Part shown: positions 8,082-17,147 of the stretch, piece by piece
Numbering within the stretch: position 1 is the stretch's first letter
Layout of the letters: each line of letters starts with the position of its first letter
NCBI GenBank assembly: GCA_024640225.1
Contig: JAHEFK010000013.1
Location: 26,990 to 90,989, forward strand
DNA length: 64,000 bases
From: Bacteroidota bacterium
GTDB lineage: Bacteria > Bacteroidota > Bacteroidia > Chitinophagales > Chitinophagaceae
Direction of reading: 5' to 3'
Translations under genes and position numbers: made by a program
Notes under the pieces: model-generated
Seen by the model: the letters and a program-made list of their open reading frames with translations, nothing else
The model's database searches: none
What the model was told of the DNA's origin: nothing

Positions 8082-9857
8082 CTATTTTTTTGGAACTAAA
8101 TTAGGGAAAGGTGGCGCTTGGGTAACTGGACCATCTTCACCAATAGCAGCAGCACGATAGTTTACCGTATTGGCATCACCAGTTTGCGCATATTGGAAAA
8201 TGAAACGATTACGATCAATACCATGTTTTTCACTCATGAATACAATCACCGCTTCCACACGCTCCCAAGAACGTTGTTGTTGCGATTTGCTAACATTACC
8301 GTTACCTGCTACCACTACTTTACAAGAAGGAGAAGCGTTCATTTGAGCTGCTAAAGCAACTAATTGCGCTTGTACTTTTGCAGAGAATTTAGCTGAGTTA
8401 TTATCAAATTCTAAAGTAGTTGGAGCAATGTTGCAAGCATTTGCAGGTGGAGTGATCGTTTGACAATTTGAAGGACAAGGGCAATTACCAACACCATCAG
8501 CATCAACAGGTTGACATTCTGTAGGCGTTATTAATTGACGATCTCTGAAATCAGGAACACCATCACCATCAGTATCCATAGGTACTCCGTGTACATCTAC
8601 TGCTTGACCAGCAGGCGTATTAGGACCTTTATCTAATTGATCAGCAACACCATCACCATCTTCATCTGCTATAACAGCTGGAGGAACTTTCATGTGGCGA
8701 GGATTGCTAATTTCATTATACACATAATCTAATGGATTTAACCACCATAATGAAGCTACACGCTTAGCTTTGTTTCCTAATTGGAAATTTAAACCAGCAG
8801 AGAAATAGTTAACATTATCCGTGTTTGGAGATGGCATAGGTGTTGGCACTACTCCCGTAGGAACGGTTGCACCCCAATATTGTTGACCGTCTAATTTGTC
8901 TTCGGTTAAGCTAAAGCTAATTCTATCTTCAAATTGCAAAGATACTTTTGAACTAATTTTAAATTCCATACCCATACCAAAACTAGGTGTAAGCAATAAA
9001 GTTTTGTTAGCAATAAAACCTAAACCAGGTTTTCTTGTGGAAAGGTTATTTTGAGCATCCGCATCATAAGAACCATCCATAGCTGCTTGAATCGCTTTCA
9101 CGCGATCTGTATGATTCGTTAAATTTTGCGCTGCCATAGTTGCAGACAAAGCATTGAAATCATATTTATTACCATTAGCATCTCTTGTATTCATCCATGT
9201 TTGAAATGCGAAAGCACCTAAACCACCAAAAGCATAAAACGATGTTTTGTGATTTGCTTTATTAAACAAAATATTGTTTAGAGAGAAAACCATATCAAAA
9301 TTAAACTGGTGTGCTTCCATTTTATAAGCATAGAATACATCATTTAATTTAGGATTACCATTGGCATCTTTAGTATAATCATTTTGAGGGTTATAATTTC
9401 CCACAAATTGTCTACCATTTTCCCATCCAGTATACGCCGGGTTTAATCCGTAGTTTTGAGCTACTTGCCAATCTAAACCTTTTGCAATACCATAAGTATA
9501 GTTAAAACGAGCAGACACTAAATAACCTAAGGCTTTTCTTGCTTGGAGATGTAAACCATAACCACCTTTTTGCCATAACATTAAAGTGGATACATCACCT
9601 GATACATTGTATAAACCTGCACCAACACCAATTTGCCACATGTTTTTTGCACGCGCTGGAAAATCATATTGATTATTTAAAAAGCTCGTTTGCTGAGGCA
9701 TACGCTTTTTTGAAATATACGATGAGTCTAAAACATCGTAATTAGAACCTCTGTAGGTCATGTCTCTTGCGCCTGAAACGGCAGCTGTTCCTACTTCTTG
9801 TGCATTAGAAGCTAGGGATAACGTAGTTAGTAAACTAACAAATAAAAATCTTTTCAT
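8082..9857 (-). CDS. OmpA family outer-membrane protein with TSP3-type repeats
   Basis: 591 residues: signal peptide (MKRFLFVSLLTTLSLASNAQ), an N-terminal beta-barrel-like region to about residue 390, then two calcium-binding thrombospondin type 3 motifs (DEDGDGVADQLD and DTDGDGVPDFRD), a proline/cysteine linker and a C-terminal OmpA-like domain. The overall plan suits an outer-membrane protein reaching the peptidoglycan. The OmpA domain is diverged: where the family normally has the GHTD motif with the diaminopimelate-binding Asp, the sequence reads VAGNGNVSKSQQQ, although the following Arg (SWERVEAV) is kept. Peptidoglycan binding is therefore less certain than the fold. It is a single-gene unit with its own terminator. 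Confidence 0.85.
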   Translation of the reverse strand: MKRFLFVSLLTTLSLASNAQEVGTAAVSGARDMTYRGSNYDVLDSSYISKKRMPQQTSFLNNQYDFPARAKNMWQIGVGAGLYNVSGDVSTLMLWQKGGYGLHLQARKALGYLVSARFNYTYGIAKGLDWQVAQNYGLNPAYTGWENGRQFVGNYNPQNDYTKDANGNPKLNDVFYAYKMEAHQFNFDMVFSLNNILFNKANHKTSFYAFGGLGAFAFQTWMNTRDANGNKYDFNALSATMAAQNLTNHTDRVKAIQAAMDGSYDADAQNNLSTRKPGLGFIANKTLLLTPSFGMGMEFKISSKVSLQFEDRISFSLTEDKLDGQQYWGATVPTGVVPTPMPSPNTDNVNYFSAGLNFQLGNKAKRVASLWWLNPLDYVYNEISNPRHMKVPPAVIADEDGDGVADQLDKGPNTPAGQAVDVHGVPMDTDGDGVPDFRDRQLITPTECQPVDADGVGNCPCPSNCQTITPPANACNIAPTTLEFDNNSAKFSAKVQAQLVALAAQMNASPSCKVVVAGNGNVSKSQQQRSWERVEAVIVFMSEKHGIDRNRFIFQYAQTGDANTVNYRAAAIGEDGPVTQAPPFPNLVPKK

Positions 9858-10015
9858 AAATATGGACTTAAAATATTACATAATATTATTTATAAATTTA
9901 ACACAATTAAATTTAAAAATCAATTCACCACCTCATAAATAACGAAAAATTAACATTTAAATGCACCGATATAAGCTATTATAAAGCGTTCTATATAGTA
10001 TATTTTGATTATTTT

Positions 10016-10023
10016 TACCTTTG
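10016..10023 (+). promoter_or_regulatory. Putative -7 box upstream of the polyprenyl synthase gene
   Basis: TACCTTTG fits TAnnTTTG and ends 17 bases before the ATG at 10041. A TTTG at the expected -33 spacing is not seen. The box lies just upstream of a possible TTG start at 10029, which favours the ATG at 10041. Confidence 0.4.
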
Positions 10024-10040
10024 ATTGATTGTATAATTTT

Positions 10041-11003
10041 ATGGAGTTTCTAAAACAAGTTATTGGTAGTGAATTAAAACAATTTGAACAAAAATTCACT
10101 TCAAACACATTGAGTAATAACTTGTTGTTAAACAAAATAATGCACTTTATTATAAATCGAAAGGGCAAACAAATGCGCCCTATGTTTATTTTCCTGAGTG
10201 CAAAAATTGCAGGTACCATTAATGAATCTACATACAGAGCAGCAAGTTTAATAGAATTACTACATACTGCTACGCTAACCCATGATGATGTAGTTGACAA
10301 TTCCATGATTAGAAGAAATTTCTTCTCTATTAATGCCTTATGGAAAAATAAAGTTGCTGTACTGGCTGGCGATTACCTCTTATCGAAAGGCTTATTGCTT
10401 GCCTTAGAATTTAAAGATTATGAAATTTTAGAAATCACTTCAAGAGCCGTAAAGGAAATGAGTGAAGGCGAACTATTGCAAATAGAAAAAGCACGAAAAT
10501 TAGATATAGAGGAAGCTGTATACTTTGAAATCATCCGCGCTAAAACTGCTTCCCTATTATCAGCATCTTGTGCAGCAGGAGCCTACTCTTCCAGTAAAGA
10601 CCCCGAGATAACCGAATATTTCAGATTACTTGGTGAGAAAATTGGCATTGCCTTTCAAATTAAAGATGATTTATTTGATTATGGGAAAGACGCAGTAGGC
10701 AAACCATTGGGTATTGATATTAAAGAAAAAAAAATGACCCTACCCCTTATTTATGCCTTATCGAAAGCTGATGCTTCTACTAAGCGTAAAATTATTTATT
10801 TGATTAAAAATAAGAACACCGATAAAAAGAGCGTTGAACAAGTTATAGAATTTGTTGTTAACTCAGGAGGCATTGCTTATGCTTCTGAAAAAATGAATGC
10901 GTTTTTAAATGAATCTATCAAAATGCTAGATCGTTTTCCTGAATCTGAAGCAAAAACAGCCATGATTCAACTCATTAATTTTGCAGTAAACAGAACCTAT
11001 TAA
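10041..11003 (+). CDS. Polyprenyl diphosphate synthase
   Basis: Trans-isoprenyl diphosphate synthase of about 320 residues that condenses isopentenyl diphosphate onto an allylic primer, probably to make the side chain of menaquinone. Both aspartate-rich motifs are present: THDDVVDN (first) and IKDDLFDYG (second). The residue five places before the first Asp is Ala, a small residue that in this family permits long chains, consistent with a heptaprenyl/octaprenyl type product. KGKQMRPMF near the N-terminus is the substrate-binding segment. The ATG at 10041 is preferred over a TTG at 10029. The gene is followed 30 bases later by uvrA on the same strand. Confidence 0.9.
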   Translation: MEFLKQVIGSELKQFEQKFTSNTLSNNLLLNKIMHFIINRKGKQMRPMFIFLSAKIAGTINESTYRAASLIELLHTATLTHDDVVDNSMIRRNFFSINALWKNKVAVLAGDYLLSKGLLLALEFKDYEILEITSRAVKEMSEGELLQIEKARKLDIEEAVYFEIIRAKTASLLSASCAAGAYSSSKDPEITEYFRLLGEKIGIAFQIKDDLFDYGKDAVGKPLGIDIKEKKMTLPLIYALSKADASTKRKIIYLIKNKNTDKKSVEQVIEFVVNSGGIAYASEKMNAFLNESIKMLDRFPESEAKTAMIQLINFAVNRTY

Positions 11004-11033
11004 TTAGTTTTCATAGCACTACAGCAATTATAT

Positions 11034-13856
11034 ATGCATACACACACGCACATTGAAATAGAAGGGGCTCGGGTTCATAATTTAAAAAATATATCCATTG
11101 CAATACCTAAAAATAAGCTTGTAGTTATTACCGGTTTAAGTGGTAGTGGCAAGTCATCCTTAGCCTTCGATACCATTTATGCAGAAGGACAAAGAAGGTA
11201 TTTAGAAAGTGTATCTGGTTATGCTCGACAATTTATGGGAGATCTAGAACGACCTGATGTGGATAGCATCAAGGGATTGTCGCCCGTAATTTCAATTGAA
11301 CAAAAAACTACGAATAGAAACCCACGATCTACCGTTGGTACGGTAACGGAAATCTACGACTTCCTTCGCCTACTCTATGCTAGAATTGCAGATGCTTATT
11401 CATATCACACCAATAAAAAAATGGTGCAATTTTCAGAAAGTGAAATTGTACAGCATGTAAAAGAACACTTATCTAATAAAAAAATAATTTTATTAGCTCC
11501 CCTAGTTAGAGGCAGAAAAGGACACTATCGTGAATTGTTTGAGCAATTAAGAAAGCAAGGATATATAAAAGTTAGGGTGGACAATGTGCTTGTTGAATTG
11601 AAAGAAAAAATGCAAGTAGATCGATATAAGGTACACGATATTGAAGCTGTGATCGATCAAACCGTTGTAAAAGAACCGCATTTTACTCGTTTAGCACAAA
11701 GCATTCAAAAAGGACTACAAGTAGGCAAAGACCTGCTTTTCATCTTAGATGTTGACTCCCAAAAAGTGCATGCTTATAGCAAGCAACTCATGTGTATTGA
11801 CACGGGCTTATCCTATGAGATTCCTTCACCCAATAGCTTTTCATTTAATTCCCCCTATGGTTCTTGTCCAACTTGCAAAGGTTTAGGCACCATCAACCAA
11901 ATCAATATGGAAGCTGTTATTCCTAATTGGAAAGTCAGTATTAAAGAAGGTGGCTTGGCACCATTAGGTGAAGAACGTGAAGCCTATGCCTACAAACAAG
12001 TAATTAGTCTTGCTAAAAAATATAAAATCTCCTTAGATACACCTATTGAAAAAATTCCTACCGCCAAATTAAATGTTTTGCTTTACGGCAATGAAGAAGG
12101 GGAAATTATTAAAAACTCAGAAAGCGCCCTTGCTTCCAATGACGCAGGCTATGAAGGTATCATCAATATGGTTTACCGTTGGTTTGAAGAAACGAATTCG
12201 GAACCCGTAAAAGATTGGGCGGAGCAATTTATGCAATTAGATACCTGCGCTACTTGCCAAGGCACGAGATTGAAAAAAGAAAGTTTATATTTCAAAATCG
12301 ATGATAAAAATATTGCAGAACTGAATGCACTGTCTATTCAAGAGTTACATTCCTGGATGTTGCAATTGCACAAATATTTAAGTAAAAAACAACAATTAAT
12401 TGCCACCGATTTAATAAAGGAAATCATTGATCGCTTAGGTTTTTTAGTGGAAGTAGGCTTACATTATCTAACCTTAGATAGAGCATCAAAAACCTTAAGT
12501 GGTGGCGAATCACAACGCATTCGATTAGCAACACAAATTGGATCGCAACTAACAGGCATAACTTATATTTTAGACGAACCGAGCATTGGCTTACATCAAC
12601 GCGATAATGAGCAGCTCATTCAAGCGCTAAAGCGATTGCGCGATAGTAATAATTCTGTAATTGTGGTAGAGCACGACAAAGACATTATGCTTGCTGCTGA
12701 TTATTTAATAGATATAGGCCCAGGAGCTGGCATTCATGGTGGCGCTATCATTAGTAAAGGAAAACCGCAAGAGATTGTTAGCTTATCTTCTAATACCAAT
12801 GCTTATTTAAGTGGTGAAAAGAAAATTGAAGTGCCTACACAACGTAGAAATGGGAATGGAGCATTTTTAGAGTTAAAAGGCGCTAAAGGCCATACACTCA
12901 AAAATGTATCTATTAAAATTCCACTTGCGGCATTTACCTGTGTTACCGGCGTGAGCGGAAGCGGCAAAAGCACTTTAATAAACGAAACCCTCTACCCTTT
13001 AGTAGCAGCACATTGCTACCCCAACTACAAACAAAAGCCACTTGCTTATCAATCCATAAAAGGGTTAGAACATATAGATAAAGTAATAGAAATCGATCAG
13101 AGTCCAATTGGCAGAACACCTAGAAGTAATCCGGCAACTTACTGTGGTTTTTTTAACGATATTCGTCAACTTTTCGCCTTAGTACCAGAAGCAAAAATAC
13201 GCGGATACCAAGCTGGCAGATTTTCATTTAATGTGAAAGGCGGCCGATGTGAAACATGCGAAGGTGCTGGCCTTAGGCATATAGAAATGAATTTCTTACC
13301 CGATGTATTTGTACCCTGCGAACATTGTAATGGAGCACGCTATAATAGAGAAACCTTAGAGATTAGATACAAAGGGAAATCCATTGCAGATGTTTTAAAT
13401 CTTACAATTGAAGAAGCGGTAAGTTTTTTTAATAATGTTCCTTTTATTTTGCGAAAAATAAAAACACTTCATGATGTTGGCTTAGGCTATATCAAACTAG
13501 GACAATCTTCTACAACCCTTAGCGGTGGCGAAGCGCAGCGTATTAAAATTGCTACTGAGTTATCTAAAAGAGATACCGGCAAAACACTCTATATTCTCGA
13601 TGAACCAACAACAGGTTTGCATTTTCAAGATATTCAATTACTTATTAATGTACTCAATAAATTGGTAGATCGAGGTAATACCCTAATTGTAATAGAACAC
13701 AATTTGGATATTATAAAAACTGCCGACTATCTGATTGATGTTGGTCCAGAAGGCGGTAAAGGCGGTGGCACAATTATAGCACAAGGCAGTCCGGAAGTAG
13801 TGGCCAAAAACAAAGACAGCCATACCGCTCGATTTTTAAAATTAGAACTACAATAA
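11034..13856 (+). CDS. uvrA: Excinuclease ABC subunit A
   Basis: DNA-damage recognition ATPase of nucleotide excision repair, 940 residues, normal length. Two ABC modules are visible: Walker A GLSGSGKSSLAFD near residue 34 and GVSGSGKSTLINE in the second half, with signatures LSGGESQRIRLATQ and LSGGEAQRIKIATE and Walker B ILDEPSIGLHQRD and ILDEPTTGLHFQD. The C-terminal zinc finger is intact (CETC and CEHC). The N-terminal finger is degenerate: the first Cys pair reads C254-I-D-T257 while the second pair is C278 and C281. The 3' end overlaps the convergent P-type ATPase gene by 9 bases with no room for a separate terminator. Confidence 0.97.
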   Translation: MHTHTHIEIEGARVHNLKNISIAIPKNKLVVITGLSGSGKSSLAFDTIYAEGQRRYLESVSGYARQFMGDLERPDVDSIKGLSPVISIEQKTTNRNPRSTVGTVTEIYDFLRLLYARIADAYSYHTNKKMVQFSESEIVQHVKEHLSNKKIILLAPLVRGRKGHYRELFEQLRKQGYIKVRVDNVLVELKEKMQVDRYKVHDIEAVIDQTVVKEPHFTRLAQSIQKGLQVGKDLLFILDVDSQKVHAYSKQLMCIDTGLSYEIPSPNSFSFNSPYGSCPTCKGLGTINQINMEAVIPNWKVSIKEGGLAPLGEEREAYAYKQVISLAKKYKISLDTPIEKIPTAKLNVLLYGNEEGEIIKNSESALASNDAGYEGIINMVYRWFEETNSEPVKDWAEQFMQLDTCATCQGTRLKKESLYFKIDDKNIAELNALSIQELHSWMLQLHKYLSKKQQLIATDLIKEIIDRLGFLVEVGLHYLTLDRASKTLSGGESQRIRLATQIGSQLTGITYILDEPSIGLHQRDNEQLIQALKRLRDSNNSVIVVEHDKDIMLAADYLIDIGPGAGIHGGAIISKGKPQEIVSLSSNTNAYLSGEKKIEVPTQRRNGNGAFLELKGAKGHTLKNVSIKIPLAAFTCVTGVSGSGKSTLINETLYPLVAAHCYPNYKQKPLAYQSIKGLEHIDKVIEIDQSPIGRTPRSNPATYCGFFNDIRQLFALVPEAKIRGYQAGRFSFNVKGGRCETCEGAGLRHIEMNFLPDVFVPCEHCNGARYNRETLEIRYKGKSIADVLNLTIEEAVSFFNNVPFILRKIKTLHDVGLGYIKLGQSSTTLSGGEAQRIKIATELSKRDTGKTLYILDEPTTGLHFQDIQLLINVLNKLVDRGNTLIVIEHNLDIIKTADYLIDVGPEGGKGGGTIIAQGSPEVVAKNKDSHTARFLKLELQ

Positions 13857-15959
13857 TTTTCGATAGTTCAAGCGTAGCGAATTTAAAATTAATACCACAT
13901 CACTTAAAGCCATGATACCAGCTCCCCATGTGGGTTCTAAATATCCAAAAGCGGCTACTGGAATAGCTATTACATTATAAAACATAGCCCAAAATAAATT
14001 TTGGATAATGGTTTGTTGCGTATAGGTACCTAAGGCAATGGCTTTAGGTAGACTGCTTAATTGATTACTTGATAAAATAATAGCAGCAGATTGCATTGCA
14101 ATATGAGAGGCATCACTCAAGGAAATGCCTACCTCGGCCATTGCCAATGCTGGCGCATCATTTATGCCATCTCCAACCATAGCTGTAGGCCCTTTATGAT
14201 TTAGTTCTTTCAAAAATTGACTCTTCATTTGAGGGGTATGTTCAAATAAAACTTGATCAAATGGAAGTTGCGCAGCAAGTTCCTCACATTTTTCTTTTCT
14301 ATCGCCACTTAATAAAATTAAAGTATAGCCTTTTTGCTTGAGCACTTGCAACGTTTCATTTGCATCATTGCGTAATTCATCTATTAATTTAATAGCGCCT
14401 CTATACAAGTCATTGCACGTTAAATATAAGTCATGGCCTGACGGCATTGCTTCTTGATACAACCATTTAGCAGCACCCAATTTCCAAACATTCCCTTTAT
14501 CATCTTTACCCTCCATTCCTTTGCCTTTCCATTCATTAATTTCTACAAACGTTATAGTATCTTCTTTCGTCCATTGCGTTAAAATTGATTTAGCGATAGG
14601 ATGAGAAGAGCTCGCTTCTAAATGATGCACCATATTTTTAAATTCTACCTCCGGCATGCCTTCGCAATGAAAACTATCAATTTTCATTTGCCCTGTAGTA
14701 ATGGTACCCGTTTTATCAAAAACGATTTGCTTAATATTTTTTAATCGCTCTAAGGTATCGCCCCCTTTAACTAAAATACCCATGCGTGCAGCCCTTCCTA
14801 AACCAACCGCTATAGCAGCAGGTGTGGCTAGCCCCATAGCGCATGGACAAGAAATAACCAAAACTGCAATACTCCGCATGATAGCAATAGTGAAATTATG
14901 AACATAAAAATAAGTGCCTGCAAACGTGACAAGAGCAATAGCTAAAACAACGGGGACAAAAACAATACTAATTTTATCCGCTAGTTTTTGCAAAGGTGGC
15001 TTTACGGCTTGCGCTTCTCTTATCATTTTAATAATAGACTGCAACACAGATTGCTTACCTACTTTGGTTGCTCTAATTTTTACAGGGCCGTCTAAAAGAA
15101 TAGTTCCGCCAATAACCTCATCACCATTTTTTTTATATACCGGTGCACTTTCTCCACTAATCATTTTTTCATCAATCAGACCGGCACCAAAACAGATTTG
15201 CCCATCGACAGGTATAGCGGCACCTGCATTAACTAATACCATATCATCTTTGCGAATAAATTTACTCTCCACTTCTTGAATGGTCTCTTTTCCAATGCTA
15301 TCTTTTAAAATTAAAAGTGCCGATGGTGGTTGTAATTTTAATAGATCATCAATTGCAACGGTAGTTGCCTTCACGGTTTTATATTCTATATAATTACCCA
15401 AAAGAACCAGCGTAATTATGGATGCAGCCGTTTCAAAAAATAAATAGTTATGATGCACAACCGGCAAAAAGAAACTACCTATTACAGAATAAATATAAGC
15501 GGCGTAGGCACCCATCATCACTAAAACATCCATATTGGGTATTCTATTTTTTATGGAGTGATAGGCACTAACGCCCAACTTCAAGGTACCTATAAACATC
15601 ACTATACTTGCTAAGGCAAACTGAAAGTAGGCATTGTGTAATATAGGAATAGGCATAAACATATGCAGCAATAATGGCAAGGTGCAAAGCAAGGATACAA
15701 GCAACCATAAATGTTTATCAAAAAAAGAATCCGTTTTACCTGTGCTATGTTCCTCCTCTTTTATTGCATAACCAATGCTCTCAATGACCTCGAAATAGTT
15801 TGTAGCATTTTCTTCATCCTTAATAACAAAATTTACTTCCCCTGAAGCTGCATTTGCAGACACATTAGTAGCTCCTTTTTTTTCTAAAGATCTAGTAATA
15901 CTTAATGCACAATTAGCACAAGTCATACCCTCTACATTTATTGATATCAATTGGTCCAT
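13848..15959 (-). CDS. Heavy-metal (copper-type) P-type ATPase
   Basis: P1B-type ATPase of 703 residues that pumps a soft metal ion, most likely Cu(I), out of the cytoplasm. In order: one HMA metal-binding domain with GMTCANC at residues 11-17; membrane segments; the actuator TGE-type loop ISGESAP; the CPC motif in ISCPCAMGLATP near residue 371; DKTGT phosphorylation site near 415; the SSSHPIAKS HP motif; GDGINDAPALA near 598; and the last membrane pair with FYN and MALSD. In typical Cu(I) pumps the last motif is MxxSS, so the second Ser is Asp here. Start is the ATG at 15957-15959. It is divergent from tsaE, whose ATG lies 33 bases away. Confidence 0.9.
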   Translation of the reverse strand: MDQLISINVEGMTCANCALSITRSLEKKGATNVSANAASGEVNFVIKDEENATNYFEVIESIGYAIKEEEHSTGKTDSFFDKHLWLLVSLLCTLPLLLHMFMPIPILHNAYFQFALASIVMFIGTLKLGVSAYHSIKNRIPNMDVLVMMGAYAAYIYSVIGSFFLPVVHHNYLFFETAASIITLVLLGNYIEYKTVKATTVAIDDLLKLQPPSALLILKDSIGKETIQEVESKFIRKDDMVLVNAGAAIPVDGQICFGAGLIDEKMISGESAPVYKKNGDEVIGGTILLDGPVKIRATKVGKQSVLQSIIKMIREAQAVKPPLQKLADKISIVFVPVVLAIALVTFAGTYFYVHNFTIAIMRSIAVLVISCPCAMGLATPAAIAVGLGRAARMGILVKGGDTLERLKNIKQIVFDKTGTITTGQMKIDSFHCEGMPEVEFKNMVHHLEASSSHPIAKSILTQWTKEDTITFVEINEWKGKGMEGKDDKGNVWKLGAAKWLYQEAMPSGHDLYLTCNDLYRGAIKLIDELRNDANETLQVLKQKGYTLILLSGDRKEKCEELAAQLPFDQVLFEHTPQMKSQFLKELNHKGPTAMVGDGINDAPALAMAEVGISLSDASHIAMQSAAIILSSNQLSSLPKAIALGTYTQQTIIQNLFWAMFYNVIAIPVAAFGYLEPTWGAGIMALSDVVLILNSLRLNYRKLL

Positions 15960-15992
15960 ACGGTATTCCGTTTTGTTACTTATCTTAGCACC

Positions 15993-16445
15993 ATGAATGA
16001 AAGCAGTGCACTACAAATTTCCTATTCTTTAGCCACAATTCAAGATATGCTTCCAGAATTATTTTCATGGGCTAAAGGCTATTCAATTTGGACCTTTGAG
16101 GGAACCTTAGGAGCTGGGAAAACAACGTTAATTACCCATATAGCAAACTATTTAAAAGCAGCTGGACCATTTAGCAGTCCAACGTATACGTTAATCCAAA
16201 CATATCCTATTGCCAATCATGAACAGTTTAAAGGATTAACCCATATGGATTGGTATCGTATAGAAAGTAAAGAGGAAGGCATACAAGCCGGACTAGAAGA
16301 TGCTCTATATAACAAACAAGATTTAATTTGCATTGAATGGGCAAGTAAAATAAAAGAACTGTTACCTAAACAACACATTACCATAAAGCTTTCTGTTATA
16401 GATGCTACTACCCGATTATTAACCGCAGAAAAACAGGGGTTTTAA
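15993..16445 (+). CDS. tsaE: tRNA threonylcarbamoyladenosine biosynthesis ATPase TsaE
   Basis: P-loop ATPase of about 150 residues that regenerates the TsaBDE complex for t6A37 modification of ANN-decoding tRNAs. The Walker A motif EGTLGAGKTTLI sits near residues 35-46, followed by the family-specific SSPTYTLIQTY, HMDWYR and ICIEWASK segments. A TTG at 15951 would start a longer frame, but the ATG at 15993 gives the usual family length, and a TATCTTAG sequence just upstream (15981-15988) looks like a -7 box, implying a very short leader. It ends 1 base before the LysE gene, so the two are an operon. Confidence 0.92.
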   Translation: MNESSALQISYSLATIQDMLPELFSWAKGYSIWTFEGTLGAGKTTLITHIANYLKAAGPFSSPTYTLIQTYPIANHEQFKGLTHMDWYRIESKEEGIQAGLEDALYNKQDLICIEWASKIKELLPKQHITIKLSVIDATTRLLTAEKQGF

Positions 16446-16446
16446 T

Positions 16447-17088
16447 ATGGCATCTATAGACAGCGCAATGCTAAATGGCTTACTTTTCGGTTTGTTTTTA
16501 GCGATCTCGGTAGGGCCAACCTTATTTGCATTAATAAAGCATAGCCTTCATTATAGTTATAAAGCAGGTATTGCTTTTGTTATTGGTGTATCCGTAAGTG
16601 ATATCATTTATGTTGTGATAGCGAACGCTGCCACCTCGTTCTTATTGGTATTAAAAACCTATGAAAAGCCCCTGGCAATTGCCCTATCAATTTTAGTAAT
16701 AGGTGCTGGCATAGTAGGTTTACTAAATAAAAAAAAGAGTGTAAACATAGATTTCTCAGAGCAAACGATTATGAGCAAAACCGATACTGCAAAAATATTT
16801 GCAAGCGGTTTCTTAATTAATACGCTTAATCCTGCTGTAGCTATCAATTGGCTAGGCGCCGCAGCTGTTATTGCCACTAAAAATCTCTCTTACAAACTTA
16901 TTTTCTTTACGAGCTGTTTGGGTTTAATAATCGGCATAGACTTACTTAAAGTATTACTTTCTAGTAAAATAAAATCTAAATTAACCCCAAGTACGGTAGA
17001 GAAAATTCAAAAAACAAGCTCCTTGATATTGCTTCTTATTGGATTGGGAATATTGATTATTGCAATCTTTGGAAGTTTTTTTAGTTAA
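16447..17088 (+). CDS. LysE family translocator
   Basis: Integral membrane protein of 213 residues with about six hydrophobic helices. The N-terminus GLLFGLFLAISVGPTLFALIKHSL holds the LysE/RhtB signature SVGPT, and FLINTLNPAVAINWLG in the middle is the second conserved NP motif. Members export amino acids or similar small solutes; the substrate here is unknown. It begins 1 base after the tsaE stop codon. Confidence 0.85.
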   Translation: MASIDSAMLNGLLFGLFLAISVGPTLFALIKHSLHYSYKAGIAFVIGVSVSDIIYVVIANAATSFLLVLKTYEKPLAIALSILVIGAGIVGLLNKKKSVNIDFSEQTIMSKTDTAKIFASGFLINTLNPAVAINWLGAAAVIATKNLSYKLIFFTSCLGLIIGIDLLKVLLSSKIKSKLTPSTVEKIQKTSSLILLLIGLGILIIAIFGSFFS

Positions 17089-17110
17089 CGGGAACGACTT
17101 TTAATAAATT

Positions 17111-17140
17111 TTTGAAAGTCGTTAATTCAAAGTATATTTG
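17111..17140 (+). promoter_or_regulatory. Promoter of purF (TTTG - 18 bp - TATATTTG)
   Basis: A -33 TTTG at 17111-17114 and a perfect -7 TATATTTG at 17133-17140 match the Bacteroidota primary-sigma promoter. The -7 box ends only 7 bases before the purF ATG at 17148, so the transcript would be nearly leaderless. The promoter also overlaps the longer possible start of the frame at 17112 and so argues against that start. Confidence 0.7.
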
Positions 17141-17147
17141 CATTCTC

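Noticed and set aside
14701..15279. Two long antisense frames inside the P-type ATPase gene
   Set aside because: They mirror the codon bias of the real gene on the other strand and show no domain or signal.
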